From: Spirochaeta sp. UBA2779
Lineage (GTDB): Bacteria; Spirochaetota; Spirochaetia; DSM-2461
Reading direction: 5' to 3'
Length of the DNA stretch: 7,118 nt
Assembly (NCBI GenBank): GCA_002352375.1
Contig: DEIH01000083.1
Coordinates: forward strand, 9,108 to 16,225
Made by a program: the position numbers and the translations under genes. Below the pieces are notes generated by a model. That model had not been told where the DNA came from and made no database searches. It saw only the letters and a list, made by a program, of their open reading frames with translations. The stretch's first letter is position 1. Each line of letters starts with the position of its first letter. Below are positions 1 through 5,927 of this stretch, in pieces.

Positions 1-136
1 CTACGGGTTTTTTCTCTACTGCAGGTTTCATTTCCGCTGCAGCTTTCTTTGCTGCCGGCTCTTTAGGTGCTGCTTTTTTAGCTTCTGATTTCTGAGGTGT
101 TGACTTTACAGCAACATCCTTTTCTTTTTCAGCCAT
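1..136 (-). CDS. rplE: Probable ribosomal protein L5, 5' end only (cut by window edge), with Lys/Ala-rich N-terminal extension
   Basis: An open frame begins with ATG at 136-134 and stays open for 45 codons to the window edge. The start is well supported. It shares one base with the rplX stop (TAATG) and has GGGGAGG at 150-144, seven bases upstream. The 45 residues contain 12 Lys, 11 Ala, 6 Glu and 5 Pro, with no hydrophobic core, so they look disordered and nucleic-acid-binding. No L5 fold is visible yet. The L5 identity rests on position, since rplE follows rplX in nearly all spc operons. L5 normally binds 5S rRNA in the central protuberance of the large subunit. Ordinary bacterial L5 reaches its conserved core within the first few residues, so this would be an extended form. 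A separate small basic protein inserted between rplX and rplE cannot be excluded. An internal ATG (codon 36) has only a weak ribosome-binding site. Confidence 0.8.
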   Translation of the reverse strand, partial: MAEKEKDVAVKSTPQKSEAKKAAPKEPAAKKAAAEMKPAVEKKPV

Positions 137-444
137 TAGAGAGCCTCCCCGCATTTACGGCACACCCGGGTTTTCTTATCCCCGATTACTTTTATACCGA
201 GTCTGGTAGGTCCGCATTTTTTACAGACAACCATGACATTCGATGCGGCTATAGCGGCTTCAATTTCTATAATGCCGCCTTTGTCGTTCTGATTTTTGGG
301 GCGCTGAGTTTTCTTCACCATATTGAGGGATTCAACAATAACCCTTTCAGTTATTCTGTCGATCCGGAGAACACGGCCTTTTTTGCCTTTGTCCTTACCG
401 GTGATGATTTGAACCTGATCGCCTTTTTTCAGCTTGGTTTTCAC
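136..444 (-). CDS. rplX: Ribosomal protein L24 (uL24), four-cysteine form
   Basis: This gene encodes a 102-residue L24, an assembly-initiating protein of the large subunit that binds the 5' region of 23S rRNA. A KOW motif occupies about residues 5-32 (KKGDQVQIITGKDKGKKGRV). It is followed by the L24 signature around residues 38-60 (VESLNMVKKTQRP...GGIIEIEA). The C-terminal part has two cysteine pairs, C74-x2-C77 and C95-x2-C98, arranged like a zinc ribbon. Many bacteria keep such Cys, whereas E. coli L24 lacks them. The start codon is GTG (444-442), the only non-ATG start seen here. It is supported by AGGA at 455-452 with a 7-base spacer and by alignment of the MKTKLKKGD start to the family. 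The stop TAA overlaps the next gene's ATG by one base, suggesting translational coupling. Confidence 0.97.
   Translation of the reverse strand: MKTKLKKGDQVQIITGKDKGKKGRVLRIDRITERVIVESLNMVKKTQRPKNQNDKGGIIEIEAAIAASNVMVVCKKCGPTRLGIKVIGDKKTRVCRKCGEAL
144..150 (-). promoter_or_regulatory. Shine-Dalgarno site of the L5-like gene
   Basis: GGGGAGG read on the minus strand, lying inside the last codons of rplX, with a 7-base spacer to the ATG at 136-134. It fixes the start of the Lys/Ala-rich reading frame and argues that the extension is really translated. Confidence 0.75.
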
Positions 445-451
445 TGATCTA

Positions 452-465
452 TCCTGCCTCTTCCT
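452..465 (-). promoter_or_regulatory. Purine-rich ribosome-binding region of rplX (GTG start)
   Basis: Minus-strand GGAAGAGGCAGGA starts within the rplN stop codon (TAG, 466-464). The proximal AGGA sits 7 bases from the GTG at 444-442. It decides in favour of this GTG start, because no in-frame ATG lies close by. Confidence 0.65.
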
Positions 466-832
466 AGAGCACCTCGGGCGCCAGGGAAACGATTTTCATG
501 TAATCGAAATCTCTGAGCTCCCGTGCGACTGGTCCGAATATACGCTTTCCAACAGGATTACCGGCGACATCAATAATAACACAGGCATTGTCGTCAAAAC
601 GAATATAAGTTCCGTCATTACGGCGGTACTCTTTATGAGTACGTACGATAACGGCCCGCTTTACTTCTCCCTTTTTAATAGGAGCATTGGGCAGGGCGTC
701 CTTGACAGTAACCACGACAATATCACCAATACTGGCATACCGACGATGGCTTCCGCCTAATACTTTGATGGTTTGAACACGTTTGGCACCGGAGTTATCC
801 GCAACGTTCATGTAAGATTGCATCTGAATCAT
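464..832 (-). CDS. rplN: Ribosomal protein L14 (uL14)
   Basis: This gene encodes a 122-residue L14, the usual family length. The protein is a five-stranded barrel on the subunit interface of the 50S particle, beside L19 and contacting 16S rRNA across a bridge. The N-terminus (MIQMQSYMNVADNSGAK, residues 1-17) is typical. The central family signature covers about residues 60-86 (AVIVRTHKEYRRNDGTYIRFDDNAC), and residues 93-107 (GNPVGKRIFGPVARE) are equally characteristic. The start is ATG at 832-830, with AAGGGGGA immediately upstream that merges with the TAA of rpsQ. Eleven bases separate the two genes, and 19 bases separate it from rplX. No defect is visible. Confidence 0.98.
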   Translation of the reverse strand: MIQMQSYMNVADNSGAKRVQTIKVLGGSHRRYASIGDIVVVTVKDALPNAPIKKGEVKRAVIVRTHKEYRRNDGTYIRFDDNACVIIDVAGNPVGKRIFGPVARELRDFDYMKIVSLAPEVL

Positions 833-843
833 CGCATTCCCCC

Positions 844-1104
844 TTACTTTGCACGTTCAACGACTTCAACAAGCCGCCATCTTTTATCTTTACTCACGGG
901 TCGACTCTCGATGATTCGGACGGTATCGCCTTCATGTGCATCGTTTGATTCGTCGTGAGCTTTGTACTTCTTCGATCGGGTTATGTACTTCTTGTACAAC
1001 GGATGAAGCTGACGGGTAGAAACAAGAACTGTAATTGTCTTGTCCATCTTGTCACTCACCACTGTCCCTGCGAAGGTTCTTTTGTTGCTTTTCTTTGTTT
1101 CCAT
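844..1104 (-). CDS. rpsQ: Ribosomal protein S17 (uS17)
   Basis: This gene encodes an 86-residue S17, a primary binder of the 5' domain of 16S rRNA in the small subunit. The OB fold is recognisable from GTVVSDKMDKTITV (residues 13-26), the central HPLYKKYITRSKKYKAHDE and the C-terminal ESRPVSKDKRWRL (66-78). The ATG lies at 1104-1102, three bases after the rpmC stop. The ribosome-binding site GGAAGG therefore lies inside the last codons of rpmC, which implies coupled translation. The N-terminal METKKSNKR is slightly longer than the shortest homologues but in the normal range. Confidence 0.97.
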   Translation of the reverse strand: METKKSNKRTFAGTVVSDKMDKTITVLVSTRQLHPLYKKYITRSKKYKAHDESNDAHEGDTVRIIESRPVSKDKRWRLVEVVERAK

Positions 1105-1107
1105 AAC

Positions 1108-1308
1108 CTAAGCCTTCCGAATCCCGATTTCGTATTCATTAATTATGGTATTCAGTCTGGCAATCTGACGTCGGAGATTTTTTTTCTCCATCGGATTTTC
1201 AACATGACCCATAACCATCTCGAATCTTAATTCCCTAACTTTTCCGGTAAGCTCAACCCGCTTTACAGCAAGTTCATCCGGTGTTAAATCATTGAATGTC
1301 TTTTTCAT
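1108..1308 (-). CDS. rpmC: Ribosomal protein L29 (uL29)
   Basis: This gene encodes a 66-residue L29, a small helical-hairpin protein near the peptide exit tunnel, next to L23. The family pattern is clear: DLTPDEL at the start (residues 7-13), ELRFEMVMGHVENP (26-39) between the two helices, and the signature LRRQIARLNTII (45-56). The start is ATG at 1308-1306. It is preceded by AGGTGA, which begins inside the TAG stop of rplP. The intergenic gap is seven bases on the rplP side and three on the rpsQ side. Confidence 0.97.
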   Translation of the reverse strand: MKKTFNDLTPDELAVKRVELTGKVRELRFEMVMGHVENPMEKKNLRRQIARLNTIINEYEIGIRKA

Positions 1309-1315
1309 GACTCAC

Positions 1316-1741
1316 CTATCCTGCGTGTTGGCGCATAACGAACTTTGTTTTAATCGGCAGCTTACTGCTGGCCAATTCCATCGCCCGTTTTGCAAGTTCA
1401 GTCTCGACGCCGGCAATTTCAAACATAACCGTACCGGGCTTAACCGCTGCCACCCACCCTTCAGGGTTTCCCTTTCCTTTTCCCATGCGTGTTTCCGCAG
1501 GTTTTTTTGTATAAGGGATATCCGAGAAAATCCGGATCCAGACTTTACCTCCACGTTTGATATAACGTGTCATAGCAATACGGGCGGCTTCAATCTGCCT
1601 GGCGGTAAGTTGCTTATTCTCCATGGAAACAAGTCCGAACTCACCGAAAGAAATAGAATTCCCCCGGGTTGCAAACTTTGCCTTGGGGATAGCACGTCCC
1701 CTGTGGGTTTTTCGGTACTTAACGCGCTTCGGGCTAAGCAT
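1316..1741 (-). CDS. rplP: Ribosomal protein L16 (uL16)
   Basis: This gene encodes a 141-residue L16, a large-subunit protein that helps shape the A-site tRNA elbow-binding region and is added late in assembly. Recognisable segments are MLSPKRVKYRKTHRGR (1-16), SFGEFGL (31-37), LTARQIEAAR (45-54) and RMGKGKGNPEGWVA (85-98). Arg85 aligns with E. coli Arg81, the residue hydroxylated by YcfD/RoxA in some bacteria; whether it is modified here cannot be seen. The protein is a few residues longer than the 136-residue E. coli form, mainly through the usual non-enterobacterial insertion near residues 18-28. Its ATG overlaps the end of rpsC by eight bases, and GGGAGG in the rpsC coding sequence serves as the ribosome-binding site. 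Confidence 0.98.
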   Translation of the reverse strand: MLSPKRVKYRKTHRGRAIPKAKFATRGNSISFGEFGLVSMENKQLTARQIEAARIAMTRYIKRGGKVWIRIFSDIPYTKKPAETRMGKGKGNPEGWVAAVKPGTVMFEIAGVETELAKRAMELASSKLPIKTKFVMRQHAG

Positions 1742-2441
1742 CGTTGCGCCTCCCTCTTCCTTCTCGACGTCCGCTTACAAGCTGACCGGCATCCTCTTTC
1801 TGATCAATTCCCAGGATTTCTCCCTTGAACACCCAGACTTTAACACCAATAACACCATAAGTAGTCATTGATTCAGCAAAGCCGTAATCAATATCAGCAC
1901 GTATAGTATGAAGAGGAACACGACCATCTTTGAGCTCAAGCACACGGCTCATATCCGCACCGCCGAGCCGGCCTGCTATTTTAATCTTGACACCCTGAAC
2001 TCCGCCACGCATGGCATTCTGAACAGCCATTTTCATAGTTCTTCTGAAGGCGGCGCGTCCTTTAAGCTGACGAGCAATATTATTAGCAATAATCTGAGCT
2101 TCTGCATCGGGTTTTTTGATTTCTTTAATCTTTACGCTTACTTTTTTATCAGTAAGTTTCTGGAGCCTGCCGGTAACTTTTTCAATATTGGCACCCTTGG
2201 CACCGATAATAACACCGGGCCTGGCTGTCTCAATCGTCATGGTAACCCGAGTGGGCTGACGGACAATTTCAACATTGGCAATATCAGCACCTTTGGCTTC
2301 CGGACTGTCCATAAGAGCTTTACGCAGACGCAAATCTTCATGAAGCGTTGCTGCATACTCTTTGGGCCCGACATACCAACGGGATTTCCAATCCTTGATT
2401 ATCCCCAACCGGAATCCGTAGGGGTTAACTTTCTGTCCCAT
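1734..2441 (-). CDS. rpsC: Ribosomal protein S3 (uS3)
   Basis: This gene encodes a 235-residue S3, part of the 30S head at the mRNA entry pore, where it contributes to mRNA unwinding. The N-terminus MGQKVNPYGFRLG is diagnostic. A type II KH domain covers about residues 38-110, with its GxxG loop at 80-83 (GAKG). The C-terminal domain is shown by GRAAFRRTMKMAVQNAM and GVKIKIAGRLGGADMSR, followed by GRVPLHTIRADIDYGFAES. The last residues are Arg/Gly-rich. The length is normal (E. coli 233). The ATG shares a base with the rplV stop (TAATG), and the 3' end overlaps rplP by eight bases, so it is tightly coupled on both sides. Confidence 0.98.
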   Translation of the reverse strand: MGQKVNPYGFRLGIIKDWKSRWYVGPKEYAATLHEDLRLRKALMDSPEAKGADIANVEIVRQPTRVTMTIETARPGVIIGAKGANIEKVTGRLQKLTDKKVSVKIKEIKKPDAEAQIIANNIARQLKGRAAFRRTMKMAVQNAMRGGVQGVKIKIAGRLGGADMSRVLELKDGRVPLHTIRADIDYGFAESMTTYGVIGVKVWVFKGEILGIDQKEDAGQLVSGRREGRGRRNDA

Positions 2442-2797
2442 TAATTTACCGCCTTCTGATCGAGAACAACAGAAATGTGACTCGAACGCTTTATCTGCCT
2501 GTCGGCACGTCCACGGCTACGGGCCCAGATAGTTTTCCGACTGGGTCCGCCATCAATCAGAAGCTCTGCAACAAAGAGACTCTCTTCGTCCAGTTCCTGA
2601 TCCTGATACATAGCATTTGCCGCAGCAGATTCAATTACCTTTTTCAAATACCCTGCACCTTTATTCGGCAGAGATTCAAGAATTGCAACTGCATCTATGT
2701 AAGATTTTCGTCTAACATGATCCGCTATGGGTCTGATTTTTGAGGGCGACATCGGCAAATTTTTTGAAACTGCTCTGTACCCTTTCTTCGCTTCCAT
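2441..2797 (-). CDS. rplV: Ribosomal protein L22 (uL22)
   Basis: This gene encodes a 118-residue L22, which lines the nascent-peptide exit tunnel of the 50S subunit. The globular part includes LPMSPSKIRPIADHVR (about 14-29) and ESAAANAMYQDQELDEESLFVAE. The long beta-hairpin that reaches the tunnel constriction lies at about residues 83-104 (from GPSRKTIWARSRGRADRQIKR), followed by SSHISVVL. No insertion or deletion of the kind linked to macrolide resistance is apparent in the loop. The ATG is at 2797-2795, 14 bases after the rpsS stop; the run TAGGGGG spans that stop and the ribosome-binding site. Confidence 0.97.
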   Translation of the reverse strand: MEAKKGYRAVSKNLPMSPSKIRPIADHVRRKSYIDAVAILESLPNKGAGYLKKVIESAAANAMYQDQELDEESLFVAELLIDGGPSRKTIWARSRGRADRQIKRSSHISVVLDQKAVN

Positions 2798-2811
2798 ATT
2801 TTACCAGCCCC

Positions 2812-3093
2812 CTAACGCCGTTTGCCTTTTTTATCCGATCCGGCATGACCCCGGAACAACCGGGTTGGAGAAAATTCACCGAGCTTATGCCCGACGAGAT
2901 TCTCTGTCACGTAGACTGGAACAAAGGTTTTACCGTTATATACTGAAATTGTCATACTGACCATTTCAGGGATGATAGTAGAACTACGAGACCATGTTTT
3001 TATCATACCTTTGGTACCGCTTTTGTTCTGTTCGATCACCTTTTTATACAGGCTCTTGGCCACAAATGGACCTTTTTTAATCGACCTGGACAT
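2812..3093 (-). CDS. rpsS: Ribosomal protein S19 (uS19)
   Basis: This gene encodes a 93-residue S19, which works with S13 in the 30S head near the A- and P-site tRNAs. MSRSIKKGPFVAKSL at the start and ENLVGHKLGEFSPTR (residues 64-78) are family hallmarks, and the C-terminus is basic (KKGKRR) as expected. The start ATG (3093-3091) is preceded by TAGGGAG, in which the rplB stop codon forms the 5' edge of the Shine-Dalgarno sequence. An eleven-base gap separates it from rplB. Confidence 0.98.
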   Translation of the reverse strand: MSRSIKKGPFVAKSLYKKVIEQNKSGTKGMIKTWSRSSTIIPEMVSMTISVYNGKTFVPVYVTENLVGHKLGEFSPTRLFRGHAGSDKKGKRR

Positions 3094-3104
3094 CCTTTAA
3101 CTCC

Positions 3105-3929
3105 CTACTTGCGCCGCTTAACGATGAACTTATTGGAGGACTTATGCTTCTTTCGGGTTTTACCACCCTTAGTTGGCTTTCCCCAAGGTGTCACCGGATG
3201 GCGACCTCCGGAAGTTCTTCCCTCACCACCACCATGGGGGTGATCGACAGGATTCATGACAACACCACGTACTTTAGGACGCTTACCCATCCAACGGTTC
3301 CTACCGGCTTTACCGATCTTTACGTTCATATGGTCACCGTTACCCACTTCACCAATGGTTGCAATGCATGTTTTCAGCACCATGCGCATTTCACCAGAAG
3401 ATAGTTTCAGAGTAACGTAATCGCCTTCTTTAGCCTGAATCTGTGCACTGCCCCCAGCACTTCTGATTAGCTGAGCACCTTTACCTTTGGTGAGCTCTAC
3501 GGCATGAACCGTACGTCCAACAGGTATAGATTCCAGAGGCAGACAGTTTCCAACTTCAATAGGTGATTGGGGCCCACTCAAAATTGTAGCACCTACCTCA
3601 AGTCCCTTAGGACAAAGAATATAGCGCTTTTCACCATCAACATAATTTATCAAGGCAATATTGGCGCTTCTGTTCGGATCGTACTCAATAAAAGCAACTA
3701 ATCCGGGGATACCGACCTTGTTTCTTTTAAAATCAATTGTACGAAACTTACGTTTGTGTCCACCACCTCGACGTCTGACACTAATCCGACCACCGGCACC
3801 TCGGCCGGCCTTTGACGCTCTTCCGCCGGAAAGTAATCTCTCCGGTCGTTTTTTTGCCAGCTCCGAATTATCAAGGCTCTGGTAAAAGCGCTGCGAGGGC
3901 GTTGTCGGATTATAGGTTTTAATACCCAT
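3105..3929 (-). CDS. rplB: Ribosomal protein L2 (uL2)
   Basis: This gene encodes a 274-residue L2, one of the most conserved large-subunit proteins, needed for subunit joining and for the architecture of the peptidyl-transferase centre. The N-terminal OB-fold region contains RRRGGGHKRKFRTIDFKRNK (about 52-71). The C-terminal part carries the universal MNPVDHPHGGGEGR (225-238), where His230 corresponds to E. coli His229 in mature numbering. It then has HPVTPWGKPTKGGKTR. The length matches the family (273-276). The start ATG (3929-3927) has a strong GGAGGG upstream in the 17-base gap after rplW. Confidence 0.99.
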   Translation of the reverse strand: MGIKTYNPTTPSQRFYQSLDNSELAKKRPERLLSGGRASKAGRGAGGRISVRRRGGGHKRKFRTIDFKRNKVGIPGLVAFIEYDPNRSANIALINYVDGEKRYILCPKGLEVGATILSGPQSPIEVGNCLPLESIPVGRTVHAVELTKGKGAQLIRSAGGSAQIQAKEGDYVTLKLSSGEMRMVLKTCIATIGEVGNGDHMNVKIGKAGRNRWMGKRPKVRGVVMNPVDHPHGGGEGRTSGGRHPVTPWGKPTKGGKTRKKHKSSNKFIVKRRK

Positions 3930-3946
3930 TTTCTATTCCCTCCGTT

Positions 3947-4261
3947 TTATGCGCCTTCAAAGGCGTCGATGCTCTGTCCCTTATCAAGGGTGATCATCGC
4001 CTTTTTCCAGGCGGCCGTGCGACCTTGGCCGCGTCGAAAACTCGCACGGGAGATGGCTCTGTTATTACGAACCTTCCCGTGGACATTTATGATTCGGCAA
4101 CTGATAGGCCGAACATTGAACATATCTTTAACCGCTTTCATTACCATGAGTTTGTTGGCCTTTTTATCAACCTTGAACACATAGGTTTTCTTCTCACCTT
4201 CTCGGAGAAGATTCGATTTTTCGGTAAGTACCGGCTCAATAATAATCTGATCTGAGTCCAT
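3947..4261 (-). CDS. rplW: Ribosomal protein L23 (uL23)
   Basis: This gene encodes a 104-residue L23, located at the tunnel exit, where it forms the docking site for trigger factor and the signal recognition particle. PVLTEKS (10-16) is the family start motif, and Glu14 aligns with E. coli Glu18, the trigger-factor contact. TYVFKVDKKANKLMVMKAVKDMFNV (about 26-50) and the RNA-binding loop through GQGRTAAWKKAMITL are typical. The start ATG lies two bases after the rplD stop. The ribosome-binding site GGGAG (4273-4269) therefore sits in the last codons of rplD. Confidence 0.97.
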   Translation of the reverse strand: MDSDQIIIEPVLTEKSNLLREGEKKTYVFKVDKKANKLMVMKAVKDMFNVRPISCRIINVHGKVRNNRAISRASFRRGQGRTAAWKKAMITLDKGQSIDAFEGA

Positions 4262-4263
4262 GC

Positions 4264-4896
4264 CTAGCTCCCGTAAAACTCACCGAGCTTTGTTGCCGCA
4301 CCTTCAGTTACAAGAATATTATTCCCATAGTAAAGATCGTGGGCACGAAGCCGGTTGTAAGAGAGGAAACGCAGGTCTCTGATATTCCCGCCCGCCCTCT
4401 TAATCATTGCGTTGTTTTCGCCTTCACCGAGAATTACAACTGTTCTTCCATCCGAAGGGAAATTGCTGAGAATTGAAGCTAAATCTCTGGTTTTACCGGA
4501 CTCGACGTTAAAATCCTCAAGTACTCGAAAAGTATTATCATCCGAAGCCTTAAGGCTCAGAATACTTTTCATTGCAAGACGTTTTATTTTCTTGGGTATA
4601 TGGTAGGAATAATCTCTAGGCTGAGGCCCGAAAATTACACCACCACCACGCCATAAAGGGCTCTGACGACGACCAGCACGGGCACGTCCTGTCCCCTTCT
4701 GACGCCAGGGTTTTGCAGTGGAACCTCTTACTTCATGGCGTGTTTTTACCTTGGCATTCCCCTGGCGTTTATTGGCCAGCTCATTTTTAATGGCATGCCA
4801 GATAGATCCCTCACTCACTTCTCGAGCAAATACAGAATCCTCAAGGGAGATAGTTCTCAGTTCTTTGCCATCTATAGAGTAGACTTTTTTATCCAT
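4264..4896 (-). CDS. rplD: Ribosomal protein L4 (uL4)
   Basis: This gene encodes a 210-residue L4, an early-assembly protein whose extended loop reaches the exit tunnel. That loop is visible as KPWRQKGTGRARAGRRQSPLWRGGG (residues 62-86). It is followed by FGPQPRDYSYHIPKKIKRLAMKSILSLKA, leading into the globular alpha/beta domain. The Lys/Gly residues tied to macrolide sensitivity appear intact. In E. coli, L4 represses its own operon by binding the mRNA leader; nothing in this window shows that this happens here. ATG is at 4896-4894, with GGGAGAG starting directly from the rplC stop (TAGGGAGAG), and there is a 12-base gap. Confidence 0.98.
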   Translation of the reverse strand: MDKKVYSIDGKELRTISLEDSVFAREVSEGSIWHAIKNELANKRQGNAKVKTRHEVRGSTAKPWRQKGTGRARAGRRQSPLWRGGGVIFGPQPRDYSYHIPKKIKRLAMKSILSLKASDDNTFRVLEDFNVESGKTRDLASILSNFPSDGRTVVILGEGENNAMIKRAGGNIRDLRFLSYNRLRAHDLYYGNNILVTEGAATKLGEFYGS

Positions 4897-4908
4897 AATC
4901 TTCTCTCC

Positions 4909-5532
4909 CTACTTCCGCTTCTTGGCCTGGCGGACAATAACAACGCTGTCACGGCTGCCTGGAACGGCACCCTTAACAAGAAGTACGTTTTTTTCCTGAT
5001 CAATCTTCACGATTCTCAAGTTCTGTACAGTACTTCGCTCTCCACCCATTCTTCCGGGCATTTTTGTGCCTTTAATAACTTTGGAGGGCCATGCTGCCAT
5101 ACCGGTGGAACCGTTGGCACGATGGAACTTAGAACCATGCGTAGCCCGACCACCGCCGAAATTGTAGCGTTTCATTACGCCCTGATACCCTTTACCTTTT
5201 GAAGTACCGATAACATCTACGAAACGCAGACTATCGAACAATTCAAGGCCGAGGGAATCACCAACCGCACATTCTTTACCGAAGTTGCGAATTTCTACAA
5301 TATGTTTCTTAGGGCTGATACCATCTTTAAACTGACCTGTTTCAGGCTTATTCACCCGGGAGGCCTTTTTATCCAACGCACCGAGAACAACGGCATCATA
5401 ACCGTGCTTTCCTTCCTCACGCTGATCGATAACCACATTGGGTTCAATCTCAATCACCGTTACAGGCGTTAATGCGCCGTCTTCATCAAAGATTTGGGTC
5501 ATACCCACTTTCTTTCCGATCAATCCGATCAT
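4909..5532 (-). CDS. rplC: Ribosomal protein L3 (uL3)
   Basis: This gene encodes a 207-residue L3, an assembly-initiating large-subunit protein whose central loop reaches the peptidyl-transferase centre. MIGLIGKKVGMTQIFDEDG (1-19) is the standard N-terminus. GTSKGKGYQGVMKRYNFGGGRATHGSKFHR (about 109-138) and GTKMPGRMGGERSTVQNL (155-172) cover the core. The loop tip is GSTGMAAWPSKV (141-152). The glutamine methylated by PrmB in E. coli L3 (Gln150) is absent, as in many non-proteobacterial L3 proteins, and Trp148 stands at the tip. The start has GGAG upstream in a 21-base gap after rpsJ. Confidence 0.98.
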   Translation of the reverse strand: MIGLIGKKVGMTQIFDEDGALTPVTVIEIEPNVVIDQREEGKHGYDAVVLGALDKKASRVNKPETGQFKDGISPKKHIVEIRNFGKECAVGDSLGLELFDSLRFVDVIGTSKGKGYQGVMKRYNFGGGRATHGSKFHRANGSTGMAAWPSKVIKGTKMPGRMGGERSTVQNLRIVKIDQEKNVLLVKGAVPGSRDSVVIVRQAKKRK

Positions 5533-5553
5533 TTTTTGCTCCGTTCCCCGAAC

Positions 5554-5856
5554 CTACTGTTTGATCTCTACATCAACACCAGCGGGAAGCTCGAGCTTCA
5601 TGAGGGCATCCATAACTGCGGAAGTAGGTTCAAGGATATCGATCAGTCTTTTATGCGTTCGCATTTCAAACTGTTCTCTCGATTTTTTATTAACAAAGGG
5701 CGATTTAAGAACGGTATACTTGTTTATCTTCGTAGGCAGAGGTACAGGCCCCGACACTTTTGTGCCCTGCTTCTGCACAGTATCCACAATGGCCCGCGCG
5801 CTCTGCTCTATCAATTCTACGTCAAAGCCTCTGAGCCGTACGCGTATTTTTTCCAT
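5554..5856 (-). CDS. rpsJ: Ribosomal protein S10 / transcription factor NusE (uS10)
   Basis: This gene encodes a 100-residue S10, a 30S head protein. In other bacteria it is also NusE, part of the antitermination complex that links ribosomes to RNA polymerase through NusB and NusG. The N-terminus KIRVRLRGFDVELIEQSAR, the loop GPVPLPTK (36-43) and the segment MRTHKRLIDILEP are diagnostic. It is the first ribosomal-protein gene of the cluster. The start ATG (5856-5854) has GAGGAG at 5870-5865, eight bases upstream. A hairpin lies directly before that site in the 71-base gap after tuf, so expression of S10 and the genes behind it may be adjusted there. Confidence 0.98.
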   Translation of the reverse strand: MEKIRVRLRGFDVELIEQSARAIVDTVQKQGTKVSGPVPLPTKINKYTVLKSPFVNKKSREQFEMRTHKRLIDILEPTSAVMDALMKLELPAGVDVEIKQ

Positions 5857-5864
5857 TGTCCTTG

Positions 5865-5870
5865 CTCCTC
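5865..5870 (-). promoter_or_regulatory. Shine-Dalgarno site of rpsJ
   Basis: GAGGAG on the minus strand, eight bases from the rpsJ ATG. It begins eight bases after the foot of the tuf–rpsJ hairpin, so it should stay accessible when the hairpin is folded. Confidence 0.7.
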
Positions 5871-5878
5871 TAAAAGCA

Positions 5879-5902
5879 GCCCTGCCATTTATACGGCAGG
5901 GC
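5879..5902 (-). terminator. Hairpin between tuf and rpsJ, weak terminator or attenuator-like
   Basis: On the transcribed strand GCCCTGCC (5902-5895) pairs perfectly with GGCAGGGC (5886-5879) around the 8-base loop GTATAAAT. The stem is 8 bp with seven G-C pairs and one A-T pair. It is followed by TGCTTTTA, only four consecutive T, so it resembles a leaky intrinsic terminator rather than an efficient one. It would allow partial read-through from tuf into the ribosomal-protein genes, or act as a processing or mRNA-stability element protecting the tuf 3' end. The stem is seen directly; its role is inferred. Confidence 0.45.
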
Positions 5903-5927
5903 CATCACTCACTCTAGTGTTAGGATT

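Noticed and set aside
1292..1828. 178-codon plus-strand open frame opposite rplP and rpsC
   Set aside because: It lies wholly antisense to two clearly conserved ribosomal-protein genes and has no recognisable domain; it is a by-product of their codon use.
1908..2444. 178-codon plus-strand open frame opposite rpsC
   Set aside because: It mirrors the S3 coding sequence, shows no family resemblance and is best explained as an antisense shadow.
5888..5916. Possible promoter for rpsJ: TATAAA in the hairpin loop with TAGAGT 17 bases upstream
   Set aside because: The -35 candidate matches only three of six consensus bases, and the -10-like hexamer lies in a hairpin loop, so chance is a sufficient explanation.
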